From assembly GCA_013388755.1 (NCBI GenBank), contig JACAEQ010000038.1:1-33219 (forward strand): a DNA stretch of 33,219 bases, written 5' to 3'. Below are positions 7,943-16,800 of the stretch, in pieces (within the stretch, counting starts at the first letter, position 1; every line of letters starts with the position of its first letter). The notes beneath the pieces were generated by a model. The model saw only the letters and a program-made list of their open reading frames with translations. It ran no database searches and had not been told where the DNA came from. The DNA comes from Chloroflexota bacterium (lineage in GTDB: Bacteria > Chloroflexota > Chloroflexia > Chloroflexales > Roseiflexaceae). Position numbers and translations under genes: made by a program.

Positions 7943-10423
7943 CTATGCCAATGGTGTACTGGCCGGGTTCAACAGAATGCGATCGCTGCGCTCCTCACCA
8001 TCGTCCGGCTCCTCGACGCAGAGTGCCGCTACCCGGTCCTTCGCAGCCAGGTTCACGATCGTGACCCCTTGCGTGCTGCGGCCAAACATGGAAATGCCGC
8101 CAGCTTCGGTGCGCATCACCATGCCGCCTTCACTGATGAACGTCAACAGTGAGCGATCGCGCACTACGTGCGCCACAGCGACCTCGTCGCCCTGACGGAG
8201 ACGAATAGTAATCACGCCGCTGGTGGCGCGCCCTTTCACCGGATATTCCGCCAGGTCGGTGCGCTTGCCGATGCCGTTGACGGTCACGACAAGCAGCGCG
8301 GCCCCTTCCTGCGCGAGATCCATCGAGACGACGCGATCATCAGCGTCGAGCGCAACGCCGATCACACCCGATGCAGGGCGACCCATCGGGCGTACTTCTT
8401 CCTGACGGAAGCGCACCGTCTGGCCACGCGCGGTGGTGAGCAGGATATCCTCGTGGCCGTGGGTCATCGCCACCCAGCCAAGAAGGTCGCCCTCTTCGAG
8501 ACCGATAGCGATCAGGCCATTGGAACGCACCTGGCTGTATTCTTTGAGAGCCGTGCGCTTGATCTTCCCCCGTACCGTGGCCATAATCAGGTACTCGGCC
8601 TTCTCAAAGTCGGGCACGGCCAGCACCGACGTCACCTGCTCACCCGGCTCCAGCGCAATCAGGTTAACCAGTGGTAATCCTTTGGCCGTGCGGCTGGCGT
8701 CGGGGAGTTCGTGCGCCTTGAGCTGGTAGACCTTGCCGCGGTCGGTGAAGAAGAGGAGATCGTCCATTGTACTGGCGGTAAGGATGTGGCGCACCACATC
8801 CTGCTCGCGGGTTGCTGCACCGCGCACGCCGCGCCCACCACGGCGTTGCGTGCGATACACGTCGGGCGACTGGCGTTTGATGTAGCCGCGATCCGTGAGG
8901 GTGATCAGCACCCTGACGTCTGGAATCAGGTCCTCGTCGCTCACTTCGCCGTTGGCGTCGGGCACGATGCGTGTACGGCGCGGATCGCCATACTTCTCTT
9001 TGAGGTACTTGAGATCCTGTTTGATCAGGTGCAACACCTTACGTGGGTTGGCCAGAATATCCTCGAGCTCGCCGATCAGTTTGATAACATCGCGGTACTC
9101 ATCTTCGATTCGCTGGCGTTCAAGCGCGGCGAGCCGGCCGAGTTGCATGTCGAGAATGGCATTGGCCTGGGCTTCACTCAGCGCAAAGCCGCTCATCAGG
9201 TTGATCCGCGCATTGTCGCGGGATCGTGAGTTACGAATGGTCGTAATGACGGCATCGAGGTTGTCGAGCGCGATCTTGAGCCCTTCGAGAATATGGGCAC
9301 GGGCACGGGCCTTTTCAAGGTCAAACTCCGTCCGGCGGCGAATCACGTCGCGGCGGTGGTCAATATGCTCCTGCAGCATACGTTTGAGCGTCAGCAGGCG
9401 CGGCTGCCGGCCACCTTCAACCAGCGCCAGCATATTGACGCCGAACGTCGTCTGCATCTGGGTATGTTTGTAGAGGGCGTTCAACACCTTCCTGGGCTGC
9501 GCGTCCTGCTTCAGGATGATGACCAGCCGCATACCGGTGCGGTCAGATTCATCGCGCACGTCGCGGATGCCTTCGATTTTGCGTTCGCGCGCCAGTTCGG
9601 CAATGCGCTCCTGCAAGCGCGCCTTGTTGACCTGATAGGGCAATTCGGTAACGACGATATGGAACGCGCCGCGCGCCGCCTCCTCGATATGCGCCCTGGC
9701 GCGCAGCGTGATATGGCCGCGCCCGGTGCTGTAGGCATTCATAATGCCGTCGGTGCCGAGAATCATGCCGGCCGTGGGGAAATCGGGGCCGGGCATGATC
9801 GCGATCAGATCCTCGACCGTCGCATCGGGATTGTCGATCAGGTAGGCGATCGCATCGCACAACTCACCCAGGTTATGGGGCGGGATATTGGTCGCCATAC
9901 CAACGGCAATTCCGGCAGCGCCATTGAGCAGCAGATTGGGCAGGCGCGCCGGGAGAACTGCCGGCTCGCGGAAGGTACCGTCGAAGTTGTCACGGAAGTC
10001 GACGGTATTCTTCTCGATATCGATGAGCATTTCTTCGGCGATCGGCGTGAGCCGCGCCTCGGTGTAGCGCATTGCGGCAGGCGGATCACCGTCAACCGAG
10101 CCAAAGTTCCCCTGCCCATCCACGAGCGGGTAGCGCATGTTCCAGGGCTGCACCAGGCGCGCAAGGGCGTCATACACGGCGCCGTCGCCGTGTGGATGCA
10201 TTTTCCCGAGAATATCGCCGACGATGCGGGCGCACTTTTTGTGTGGCTGATTCGCTCGTATCCCCATGTCCCACATCCCGAAGAGAATACGCGCCTGTAC
10301 CGGCTTGAGCCCGTCGCGCGCATCGGGCAGCGCACGCGACACAATGACGCTCATAGCGTAGTCGAGGTAGGCGCTGCGCATCTCTTCGGTGATGTTGCGT
10401 GGCCGAACGATCCCGATCTCCAT
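7943..10423 (-). CDS. gyrA: DNA gyrase subunit A
   Basis: 826 residues, the usual length for GyrA. Together with GyrB it forms the A2B2 enzyme that introduces negative supercoils. The N-terminal breakage-reunion domain has [21 protein letters not shown], the catalytic Tyr120 in [10 protein letters not shown], and the tower and coiled-coil region. The C-terminal beta-pinwheel carries the GyrA box QRRGGRG, which separates gyrase from topoisomerase IV ParC. The quinolone-resistance region reads [10 protein letters not shown], so the residue matching E. coli Ser83 is Gly81; the Asp87 equivalent is kept. AGGAG lies 7 bases before the ATG. The gene is monocistronic, convergent with the HD-GYP gene, and has a promoter at 10498-10526. 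Calls other than GyrA are unlikely. Confidence 0.97.
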   Translation of the reverse strand: MEIGIVRPRNITEEMRSAYLDYAMSVIVSRALPDARDGLKPVQARILFGMWDMGIRANQPHKKCARIVGDILGKMHPHGDGAVYDALARLVQPWNMRYPLVDGQGNFGSVDGDPPAAMRYTEARLTPIAEEMLIDIEKNTVDFRDNFDGTFREPAVLPARLPNLLLNGAAGIAVGMATNIPPHNLGELCDAIAYLIDNPDATVEDLIAIMPGPDFPTAGMILGTDGIMNAYSTGRGHITLRARAHIEEAARGAFHIVVTELPYQVNKARLQERIAELARERKIEGIRDVRDESDRTGMRLVIILKQDAQPRKVLNALYKHTQMQTTFGVNMLALVEGGRQPRLLTLKRMLQEHIDHRRDVIRRRTEFDLEKARARAHILEGLKIALDNLDAVITTIRNSRSRDNARINLMSGFALSEAQANAILDMQLGRLAALERQRIEDEYRDVIKLIGELEDILANPRKVLHLIKQDLKYLKEKYGDPRRTRIVPDANGEVSDEDLIPDVRVLITLTDRGYIKRQSPDVYRTQRRGGRGVRGAATREQDVVRHILTASTMDDLLFFTDRGKVYQLKAHELPDASRTAKGLPLVNLIALEPGEQVTSVLAVPDFEKAEYLIMATVRGKIKRTALKEYSQVRSNGLIAIGLEEGDLLGWVAMTHGHEDILLTTARGQTVRFRQEEVRPMGRPASGVIGVALDADDRVVSMDLAQEGAALLVVTVNGIGKRTDLAEYPVKGRATSGVITIRLRQGDEVAVAHVVRDRSLLTFISEGGMVMRTEAGGISMFGRSTQGVTIVNLAAKDRVAALCVEEPDDGEERSDRILLNPASTPLA

Positions 10424-10497
10424 ACGGTCTCCTGAACATGATCAGCGGCGGCTCGGAGGCCGCCGGCTGAGACCCCATCTGCCTGCTTTCTCTGCAT

Positions 10498-10526
10498 AGT
10501 ATACCGCTAAAACGCTGTTTTGTCCA
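10498..10526 (-). promoter_or_regulatory. gyrA promoter
   Basis: On minus, TGGACA (10526-10521) and TATACT (10503-10498) are separated by 17 bases and lie 75 bases upstream of the gyrA start. A GC-rich hairpin (GGCGGC/GCCGCC, 10447-10464) lies in the leader between promoter and gene. Confidence 0.55.
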
Positions 10527-10533
10527 TTGTTTT

Positions 10534-10547
10534 CGAACTTCTGTTCT
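10534..10547. promoter_or_regulatory. LexA/DinR-type box candidate upstream of gyrA
   Basis: CGAACTTCTGTTCT contains GAAC-N4-GTTC, the dyad bound by the Gram-positive (DinR) class of LexA. It lies 7 bases upstream of the -35 hexamer of the gyrA promoter. Ten of its twelve core bases recur at 16703-16714 in front of imuA. Regulation of gyrA by LexA here is inference. Confidence 0.35.
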
Positions 10548-10649
10548 GTTCCCGGATTGACGCCGCCGGCCACATTACCCGCGGTCTGGGGCGCCGCACA
10601 CTGCGTCCCTTACGCGGAACCACGCTGCCGCAGGCTATGGCGAAGCCGG

Positions 10650-11417
10650 TCAGCGATCCAGGCCGCGTACCGCCACCGGGCCAAAATCAAGATAATCGCA
10701 GGCGGTCAGTTGATAATAGACGCCATCAACCACGCCCTGGGTCGCGGCGGCCCAATCCTCGGGGCGGTGCAGATGGCCGTAGATGCAGGTTGTGACGCCT
10801 GCCGCCGCGATCCGGCGCGCGAATTCGGTCGGGCGGCGTGAGATGAAGGGCGGGAAGTGGATCATGACAATGATCGGTCGCTGCCGGGCAGCCAGTTGTT
10901 GCGCCGCAGCCAGCGCCGCATCGAGGCGTTTCAACTCGCGCTCGAAATATGGCCGGTCGGCGCTCTCCTGGAACCCCGGGGTTTCGGGTGTGTTCCAGCC
11001 GCGCGTGGCGCAGATCACCGCCTCGCCGGCATACAGCGCATCCCCTTCGAGAATGCTGATACCTGGCGGCAGCGAACGGCGCACGCGGTTGGTGCGCTCC
11101 GAGCTCCACCAGTAGTCGTGGTTGCCACGCGAGATGATTTTGCGCCCTGGCAGCGCGTCGATCCATTCCAGGTCAACCAGCGCCTCCTGCAACTTCAGCG
11201 CCCAGGAGGTGTCGCCAGCGAGCAGGACGGTATCGTCGGCGCCGACACGCGCGCGCCAGGCGGCGGCGATACGCTCCGCATGATTCTTCCAGCGATTGCC
11301 GAAGATGTCCATCGGCTTGGGCCGGGCAAACGAAAGATGGAGGTCGGAAATGGTCCAGAGCATGGCGCGCATGGTACCAGACCAGCGCGCGCGTGCCAAA
11401 TACGCGAAGGAGGTCAT
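10650..11417 (-). CDS. Calcineurin-like metallophosphoesterase
   Basis: 255 residues with the complete dinuclear-metal phosphoesterase set in order: ISDLHLS, LLAGDTSW, SRGNHDYWW, a distal MIHFPPF and YGHLHRPE. It is cytoplasmic, with no signal peptide. It begins six bases after the dnaE2 stop on the same strand and is probably the last gene of the mutagenesis operon. A role in processing DNA or nucleotide phosphates is suggested by position only. The start is uncertain: the ATG at 11417 fits the operon spacing, while in-frame ATGs at 11372 and 11363 lie closer to the conserved strand MLWTISDLH. None has a strong ribosome site. Confidence 0.85.
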   Translation of the reverse strand: MTSFAYLARARWSGTMRAMLWTISDLHLSFARPKPMDIFGNRWKNHAERIAAAWRARVGADDTVLLAGDTSWALKLQEALVDLEWIDALPGRKIISRGNHDYWWSSERTNRVRRSLPPGISILEGDALYAGEAVICATRGWNTPETPGFQESADRPYFERELKRLDAALAAAQQLAARQRPIIVMIHFPPFISRRPTEFARRIAAAGVTTCIYGHLHRPEDWAAATQGVVDGVYYQLTACDYLDFGPVAVRGLDR

Positions 11418-11422
11418 GGCTG

Positions 11423-14400
11423 TTATTCCCGCGCCAGCGGTGCCAGGCGCGTGGCAACCAGGTTGACGACACCCGCTTCATGCTGGACGATACCTTCCAC
11501 CTTCAGCAGGTGCCCGCCACGTCGCTCACGATACAGCGGGACAAGGTACGGCCTGACGATGACGTTGATCATGCCGGATTCATCCTCCAGCGTGATGAAA
11601 TGGAACCCTTTCGCCGTTGGCGGCGCCTGATGGACGACGACAACGCCGATCACCCGGGCGCGTTGACCGTCCGGGCAGCGCGCCAGCGCCAGGCTGTCGA
11701 GGTAGCCGCGTGCAGTGAGGGCATCGCGCCAGCGCGCCAGGACATGATCACCGGTCGAGACGCCCAGCAGCGCCATTTGCAACTCCCGGGCTTCGTCGGC
11801 GGTGAGCGCGGGAAGATCGACCGTGCTGCCAGGGATCGGCAGGTCGAGTTCGTCGGCGGCGTAGTGGAATGTCCCGAGTTCCCAGAGCAGCCTGCGCCGC
11901 TCGGTTCCCCATCCGTCGCACGCGCCGGCCAGGATCAGGCGCTCGACCAGGCCTTTCGGCAGGCGGGTGCGGCGGCAGAGATCGGCCAGGCCGGCGAATG
12001 GTCGCGCTGCAATGATTCGCCCGGCGCCGGCCTCACTCAGCCCCGACACATAGTTCAGCCCCAGGCGGACGCTCCCGTCCATCTCCAGCACACAACGCAT
12101 TCCGCTGGCATGGATGTCGAGCGGCGCAACACGGACTTGATGCCGCCGCGCGTCGCGCACCAGCACTGCCGGCGGCCAGAATCCCATCGGCTGGTGGTTC
12201 AGCAGTGCAGTAAGAAATGCCGCCGGGTAGTAGCGCTTCAGCCAGGCAGACTGATAGACGATGACCGCGAAGGCCGCTGCGTGGCTCTTGGGGAAGGAGT
12301 AGCCGCCAAAGGCTTCGAGCTGGCGGAAGACGGCGGCAGCGACCGGCCCGGCGACACCGTTACGTGCGGCGCCGGCCAGAAATGCGTCGCGAAATGGTGC
12401 GATGGCTTCCGGTCCTTTGCCCGCTCCCAGCGCGCGCCGCAGTCGTTCTCCTTCTCCCGGAGTAAAGCCGGCCAGGTCGCGCGCGACTTTGATCACCTGT
12501 TCCTGGAACAGAATGACGCCCAGCGTCTCTTCCAGCGCCGGCTTGAGCCGTGGATGCAGGTAGGCGACCGCCTCCTGGCCGAGCCTGCGGCGCAGGTAGG
12601 GATGTACCATGTCGCCCTGGATGGGACCGGGGCGGATAAGCGAAATGGCAACGACAATATCGGCGAACTGCTGTGGCCTGAGGCGCGGCAACATCTGCGC
12701 CTGCGCACGTGATTCGACCTGGAAGACGCCGATTGTGTCGGCGGCAGCAAGCAACTGGTAGATCGCCGGATCGTCAAATGTCAGCCGGTCGAGGTCGAAC
12801 GGTTCGCCCCGCTGATCACCCACCAGGCGCCCGGCTTCGCTCAATACTGCAAGCATCCGCAGACCAAGCAGGTCAATTTTGACCAGGCCAACATCCTCAA
12901 GCATGGTTTTGTCCCATTGCACGACGGCGCGCCCGGGCATGGCCGCCGGTTCAACCGGCACACGGTCGGCCAGTGGTGCGCGGGTCAGTACCATGCCACC
13001 GTTATGTTGCCCGAGATGGCGCGGCAGATTGTTGAGCTGGCGGCAGAGCGTTGCGGCCAGGGTACGCACCCGGTCGGGGGTATGGTCGCCTTCCAGCAGC
13101 AAGTGTTCAGTCGTAACATCAAGCGCCCTGGCGACATCGCGCAAGGCGGAACGTTCCTGAAACGTGGAAAAGGTGCAGGCCATGGCGGCATGCGCCGGGC
13201 CGTAGGTGCGGAACACATACTGGATCACTTCCTCACGCCGGTCGGAGGCAATATCGAGATCGATATCCGGCAACGCCGGGCGTTCAGCCGAGAGAAAACG
13301 CTCGAACACCAGGTCGTAACGCAGCGGATCGATCGGGCTGATGCCGAGCAGGTAGGCGACCAGCGAATTCGCGGCGCTGCCACGCCCCTGGCAACGAATA
13401 CCCTGTGTCCGCGCGTATCGCACCAGATCCCAGACGATCAGGACGTAGTTGCTCAGATGTGCCCGGGCAATAATGTGCAGCTCATGGGCCAGTTGCCGGC
13501 AGGCACGTTCGGGGTTGCCGGGATAGCGGCAAGGCAACGCCTCGGCGCACAGGCGCGCCAGGTACCCATCGGCGTCATAGCCGGGTGGCGTCGGGAAGCA
13601 TGGCAGGTCCTGCAGGCCATACTGGAGCGTAAAGATACAGCGCCCGGCAATGGCGCGGGTTGCCGCCAGCGCCTCGGGGTAGGCGCCGAACAGCGGCATA
13701 AGGCGCCCGCCACTTTTGAGATAATACTCTGAGTTTGCACGCAATCTCTTGCCGGCATCATCGAGGGATGTGCGGTGGCGGATGGCGGTCAACAGATCGT
13801 GTAGCGGCTGCTGGTCACGGCGCGCGTAGTGGACGTTATTGGTTGCGACGGTATGCAGGCCGAGATGGCGCGCCAGTTCGGCCAGACGCCGCACCAGGAC
13901 GGCATCTCCCGGATGCAGGTGATGCTGGAGTTCAACGAATGTGCGTTCAGGGCCGAACCGTTCACGGAGCCATGTTGCGGCACGAACGGCGCCGGGCATG
14001 TCGAGGCGCCGCAGCGGCGCGGCAACCGGCCCCTGACGGCAGCCGGTCAGGCAGATCAAGCCGCCGGTATGGTCGTCGAGTGCAGCGGGGGGCAGCGCGG
14101 GCCGGCCTCTGGGTGTGTGGTGGCGCGCCATGCTGATCAACCGGCAAAGATTGCGCCAGCCGGTAGCGTTTTCAACCAGGAGCGTCAGGTGTGAGTCATC
14201 GGTGAGTGTGAGTTCGGCGCCGAGGATCGGGTGCATACCACGCGCGCGCGCCGCCGCCACGAACAATGGCGCGCCATAGACCGCATCGTGATCGGTGAGC
14301 GCCAGGGCGTCCATGCCCAGGCCGGCGGCGCGCGCAATGAGTTCGGCAGGTGTGGATGCACCGTCGCACAGGCTGTAGCACGAGTGGCAGTGCAGCTCGA

Positions 14401-14425
14401 TATAATCAGATCCCCGGTCAGTCAT
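11423..14425 (-). CDS. dnaE2: Error-prone DNA polymerase III alpha subunit, DnaE2/ImuC type
   Basis: 1000 residues from the ATG at 14425, shorter than replicative DnaE (about 1160) and in the range of DnaE2. It starts with a PHP domain (ELHCHSCYSLCDGAST, LTDHDAVYGA). The C-family palm follows, with GRGSAANSL and the catalytic acidic motif PDIDLDIASDRREEV, then the fingers and helix-hairpin-helix region. A C-terminal OB fold (VIGVVVVHQAPPTAKGFHFITLE) closes the protein. It is expected to extend primers past lesions together with ImuB and ImuA. The gene overlaps the DUF6504 gene by eight bases, and this overlap decided the start; the open frame extends 12 codons further. It is the fourth gene of a five-gene run. 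Confidence 0.93.
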   Translation of the reverse strand: MTDRGSDYIELHCHSCYSLCDGASTPAELIARAAGLGMDALALTDHDAVYGAPLFVAAARARGMHPILGAELTLTDDSHLTLLVENATGWRNLCRLISMARHHTPRGRPALPPAALDDHTGGLICLTGCRQGPVAAPLRRLDMPGAVRAATWLRERFGPERTFVELQHHLHPGDAVLVRRLAELARHLGLHTVATNNVHYARRDQQPLHDLLTAIRHRTSLDDAGKRLRANSEYYLKSGGRLMPLFGAYPEALAATRAIAGRCIFTLQYGLQDLPCFPTPPGYDADGYLARLCAEALPCRYPGNPERACRQLAHELHIIARAHLSNYVLIVWDLVRYARTQGIRCQGRGSAANSLVAYLLGISPIDPLRYDLVFERFLSAERPALPDIDLDIASDRREEVIQYVFRTYGPAHAAMACTFSTFQERSALRDVARALDVTTEHLLLEGDHTPDRVRTLAATLCRQLNNLPRHLGQHNGGMVLTRAPLADRVPVEPAAMPGRAVVQWDKTMLEDVGLVKIDLLGLRMLAVLSEAGRLVGDQRGEPFDLDRLTFDDPAIYQLLAAADTIGVFQVESRAQAQMLPRLRPQQFADIVVAISLIRPGPIQGDMVHPYLRRRLGQEAVAYLHPRLKPALEETLGVILFQEQVIKVARDLAGFTPGEGERLRRALGAGKGPEAIAPFRDAFLAGAARNGVAGPVAAAVFRQLEAFGGYSFPKSHAAAFAVIVYQSAWLKRYYPAAFLTALLNHQPMGFWPPAVLVRDARRHQVRVAPLDIHASGMRCVLEMDGSVRLGLNYVSGLSEAGAGRIIAARPFAGLADLCRRTRLPKGLVERLILAGACDGWGTERRRLLWELGTFHYAADELDLPIPGSTVDLPALTADEARELQMALLGVSTGDHVLARWRDALTARGYLDSLALARCPDGQRARVIGVVVVHQAPPTAKGFHFITLEDESGMINVIVRPYLVPLYRERRGGHLLKVEGIVQHEAGVVNLVATRLAPLARE

Positions 14426-14672
14426 ACACGCGCTGGAGCCGCCACTGGTCGATTCGTACATCGTGGTAGATCAGCACCAGCAGGCCGCTATGCGTCACAA
14501 GCTGGAAGTATTCGCGCCAGGCACGCCGTTTCCACCACCCTTCGTCCACCCGCCAGCGTTCGATGACCCGATCCACCGTATGGTATCGCCCGCGCCAGGC
14601 AAAAGCCGCCGGTGTGGCCAGCGCATCTACGGTGACTTCGAGTGGAATGCCGTCACTCCAGAAGCGGCTCAT
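14418..14672 (-). CDS. DUF6504-like small protein of the mutagenesis operon
   Basis: 84 residues, rich in Trp and Arg (FWSDGIPLEVTVD, FAWRGRYHTVDRVIERWRVDEGWW, HDVRIDQWRLQRVYD). I match it to DUF6504, a small family that in many bacteria is encoded between imuB and dnaE2. The function is unknown. The compact beta-rich look and operon position suggest a mutasome accessory or DNA-contacting subunit. Its start overlaps the imuB stop by four bases (ATGA), and its stop overlaps the dnaE2 start by eight, so all three are translationally coupled. The ATG at 14672 is chosen over longer in-frame starts because of this overlap. Confidence 0.8.
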   Translation of the reverse strand: MSRFWSDGIPLEVTVDALATPAAFAWRGRYHTVDRVIERWRVDEGWWKRRAWREYFQLVTHSGLLVLIYHDVRIDQWRLQRVYD

Positions 14673-15856
14673 GAGGCCTCCCAGGGTTCCCACGCGATCC
14701 GCTGCTCTAGGCAGCGTGCATCGGGCGCAACCAGGCGAATACGACGCAACTGGCCGGCATGACGCGGCGCCAGGCGGGTGAGCGTTTCCTGGAGGTGTGC
14801 GGCGCACGACGCCGGCGCAGGGAAGAGTTCACCCTGTTCGGCATACACCTGCGCCGGCGCCGCGTCTACCAGAAGCCGGTCAATCGCGCCCTCAGCCAGG
14901 AGCGAGTCGAGCAGGGCGATGAGGATCGCGGCGATCCTGGCAGCGTCGCTCGTCGGCCCGACCAGGGCACGCTGTGCGCGACGTGGTGCGCCGGTATCGC
15001 TGGTCACGGTCAGGGTCAGGCCACGCGCCGCCTGCCCTCCCGCCTGAAGCCGCTGCGCCAGCCGGCCGGCAATCCGGCGGAGTGCGGCGTCGAGTACGGA
15101 GCGATCGATTACACTACTGGAAAAGCGCCAGCCGACGGTGACACGCGTCTCGCGCGATTCGGCCGGCAGTGGCGGTAGATCGAGGCCACCGGCAAGTTGG
15201 TACAGCATACGACCGGCGGCGCCGAACTGGGCCTCAAGTGCGTCGAGGGGAAGCGCCGCGACCGCGCCAATCGTCCGCAGCCCGAACCGGTGGAGGCGTT
15301 CGATGAGCGCCTGGTCGAGTGGTAGCAGGTCGGCGGGCCATGGCGCAAGCCAGGCGGCCTCGCGTCCCGGCGGCACAACGACGACCGCGCCAACTGCTGC
15401 CGTTCGCGCGGCGATATGACCGATGGCCGGATGCGCAGCGAGTGCGAGTACCGGCACGACGCCGAGCGTCTGAAAGATCATGTCGCGGATGCGTTCTCCT
15501 TCGGCGTGCGTCTGCGCCGGCGACAGGCGACCAATATCGGCGGCGACGGCGACATCCGGCGGCGAGGCGAGCAACCAGGTGCGCGGCGCCAGGGTTGCAA
15601 GGGTCGCACGCAGTAGAGCGACCGCGGCAGCAACACGCTCCGGCTCATCATGGCGGATGGCAGCCGGTGGGCAGGAGAGCCGGGCCCGGCGTAGCGTCAG
15701 GCCACGCGCAACCCCCGGCGCATCGGCAGCAACAACGACCGGCTGGCCGGCGCGTCGCCCCAGCACCACAAGCGGCTGATCGGCAAGCGCCGGTTCGGCG
15801 CGCCGGGCGAGGGCAACCGGCAAATTGGGAAGATACACGACAGCCGTCATGATCAT
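14669..15856 (-). CDS. imuB: ImuB, Y-family polymerase-like mutasome subunit without catalytic residues
   Basis: 395 residues with Y-family (DinB/UmuC) architecture: palm and fingers, the helix-hairpin-helix thumb (ALIERLHRFGLRTIGAVAALPLDALEAQFG) and a little-finger domain. The first catalytic Asp motif, usually D-D-FFA, reads VVYLPNLPVAL, and the second, usually SIDE, reads PPDVAVAADIGRL. The metal-binding carboxylates are therefore missing, as is known for ImuB, which acts as a hub linking DnaE2 to the beta clamp. I did not find an unambiguous clamp-binding pentapeptide. The ATG at 15856 overlaps the imuA stop by four bases. Confidence 0.88.
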   Translation of the reverse strand: MIMTAVVYLPNLPVALARRAEPALADQPLVVLGRRAGQPVVVAADAPGVARGLTLRRARLSCPPAAIRHDEPERVAAAVALLRATLATLAPRTWLLASPPDVAVAADIGRLSPAQTHAEGERIRDMIFQTLGVVPVLALAAHPAIGHIAARTAAVGAVVVVPPGREAAWLAPWPADLLPLDQALIERLHRFGLRTIGAVAALPLDALEAQFGAAGRMLYQLAGGLDLPPLPAESRETRVTVGWRFSSSVIDRSVLDAALRRIAGRLAQRLQAGGQAARGLTLTVTSDTGAPRRAQRALVGPTSDAARIAAILIALLDSLLAEGAIDRLLVDAAPAQVYAEQGELFPAPASCAAHLQETLTRLAPRHAGQLRRIRLVAPDARCLEQRIAWEPWEAS

Positions 15857-16644
15857 AGGGCATCCCCGTCGCGCGGAAAGGTGATTGGCAGTTCGATGTG
15901 CGCGCCATCGGCGGCGCCGCGTCGTTTGAGCACGGTGATCCGGGCCCGGCAGGCAACATCATCACCGGGAGCGATGTGCCATGCGCTTCGAGCGACATGC
16001 AGCCGGAGGGTCGCGGCGTGCGCCAGCGGCGATCCTGGCCCGGCGAGGTTTTCCGCGACTGCGGTGGGATAGGGCAGAAACGTCAGCGCGACAAGGGCCG
16101 TCGGCGCCCGGGCGAGAACCGGAGCAAGGCGGCGCAGCGCCGTAGTGAGCAGGGGTCGCCCGCCAGGCGCGACCGGTAGCCATGCCAGCGAGTCAATCAC
16201 CAGCATGCCCAGACCTCCGCTGGCGACGAGCGCCTCGACCAGTTCAAGGGCGTCAGCGGCGCCTGTGGGGCGCGCGAGGAGCAGATCGTGGAGCACGACG
16301 CCGCATGCGGCGGCATAGAGGGCGTCGAACACACCGCTCAGGTCAATGCAGGCGCCAGGCTCACCATGTGCCTGTGTCTGCGCCAGGGCCGTCAGCGCAA
16401 TCGTTGTCATGCCTGATGTTGGCGCGCCAAGGAGTTCGGTGATCGCGCCACGCGGGAGACCACCTTCAAGGAGGGTATCGAGGGCCGCGATATGTGTCGG
16501 GAGAAGCGCGCGTTCAGTGTGGCCAGCCACGCCCCGGCGAATCGCGTGCGTCCCCCAGCGGCGCTGGATGGCGGCGATCAGCCGATTGATCGCAGGCGCA
16601 TATGCAGATCGCCCATGGGCGACGTCCGGGTCGCGTGCTGACAC
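15853..16644 (-). CDS. imuA: ImuA, RecA-like mutasome protein
   Basis: 263 residues with a RecA/SulA-like core. PTHIAALDTLLEGGLPRGAI is the usual lead-in, followed by the Walker A region at 73-81 (GAPTSGMTT) and a Walker B-like strand (LGMLVIDSLAW). Position 79 of the P-loop is Met in place of Lys, so ATP binding may be weak or absent. ImuA proteins bind ImuB and help recruit the error-prone polymerase. It is the first gene of the operon, with a GTG start at 16644, and its ribosome site (GGTGA) lies within the dyad 16647-16733. Family assignment rests on the RecA-like core plus immediate coupling to imuB. Confidence 0.85.
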   Translation of the reverse strand: MSARDPDVAHGRSAYAPAINRLIAAIQRRWGTHAIRRGVAGHTERALLPTHIAALDTLLEGGLPRGAITELLGAPTSGMTTIALTALAQTQAHGEPGACIDLSGVFDALYAAACGVVLHDLLLARPTGAADALELVEALVASGGLGMLVIDSLAWLPVAPGGRPLLTTALRRLAPVLARAPTALVALTFLPYPTAVAENLAGPGSPLAHAATLRLHVARSAWHIAPGDDVACRARITVLKRRGAADGAHIELPITFPRDGDAL

Positions 16645-16646
16645 TG

Positions 16647-16733
16647 GTTGTCACCATTCCAGAAAACGAAACACACGTGCGATTGCATCCTAACGAACAA
16701 GTGTGCTTCTGTTCATGACAGAATGGTGACAAC
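16647..16733. promoter_or_regulatory. Large nested dyad at the head of the imuA operon
   Basis: The outer arms GTTGTCACCATTC (16647-16659) and GAATGGTGACAAC (16721-16733) are perfect 13-bp inverted repeats. Inner arms GAAACACACGTG (16668-16679) and CAAGTGTGCTTC (16698-16709) match with two differences. The left outer arm covers the imuA ribosome site. A CTGT-TCATG-ACAG near-palindrome lies at 16709-16721. The layout suits a divergent operator, or a regulator binding two inverted sites, but only imuA is a convincing gene beside it. Confidence 0.6.
16687..16715 (-). promoter_or_regulatory. Candidate imuA promoter with LexA-like overlap
   Basis: On minus, TGAACA (16715-16710) and TAGGAT (16692-16687) are separated by 17 bases, each with two differences from consensus. 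GTGCTTCTGTTC (16703-16714), which matches 10 of 12 bases of the gyrA-upstream GAAC-N4-GTTC site, covers the -35 hexamer. A repressor bound there would block polymerase. Confidence 0.35.
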
Positions 16734-16800
16734 TACTGGCGGTATGCGCGCTCACCAGGCACAGGTCCGCGGCTTCGTTCGACCACACACCCGCGCCATG

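Noticed and set aside
9293-10435. 380-residue open frame on plus, antisense to gyrA
   Set aside because: It mirrors gyrA codon structure and has no motif or ribosome site; gyrA on minus is certain.
11393-12712. 439-residue open frame on plus, antisense to dnaE2
   Set aside because: Shadow of a GC-rich gene; composition biased to Gln/Arg/His with no domain.
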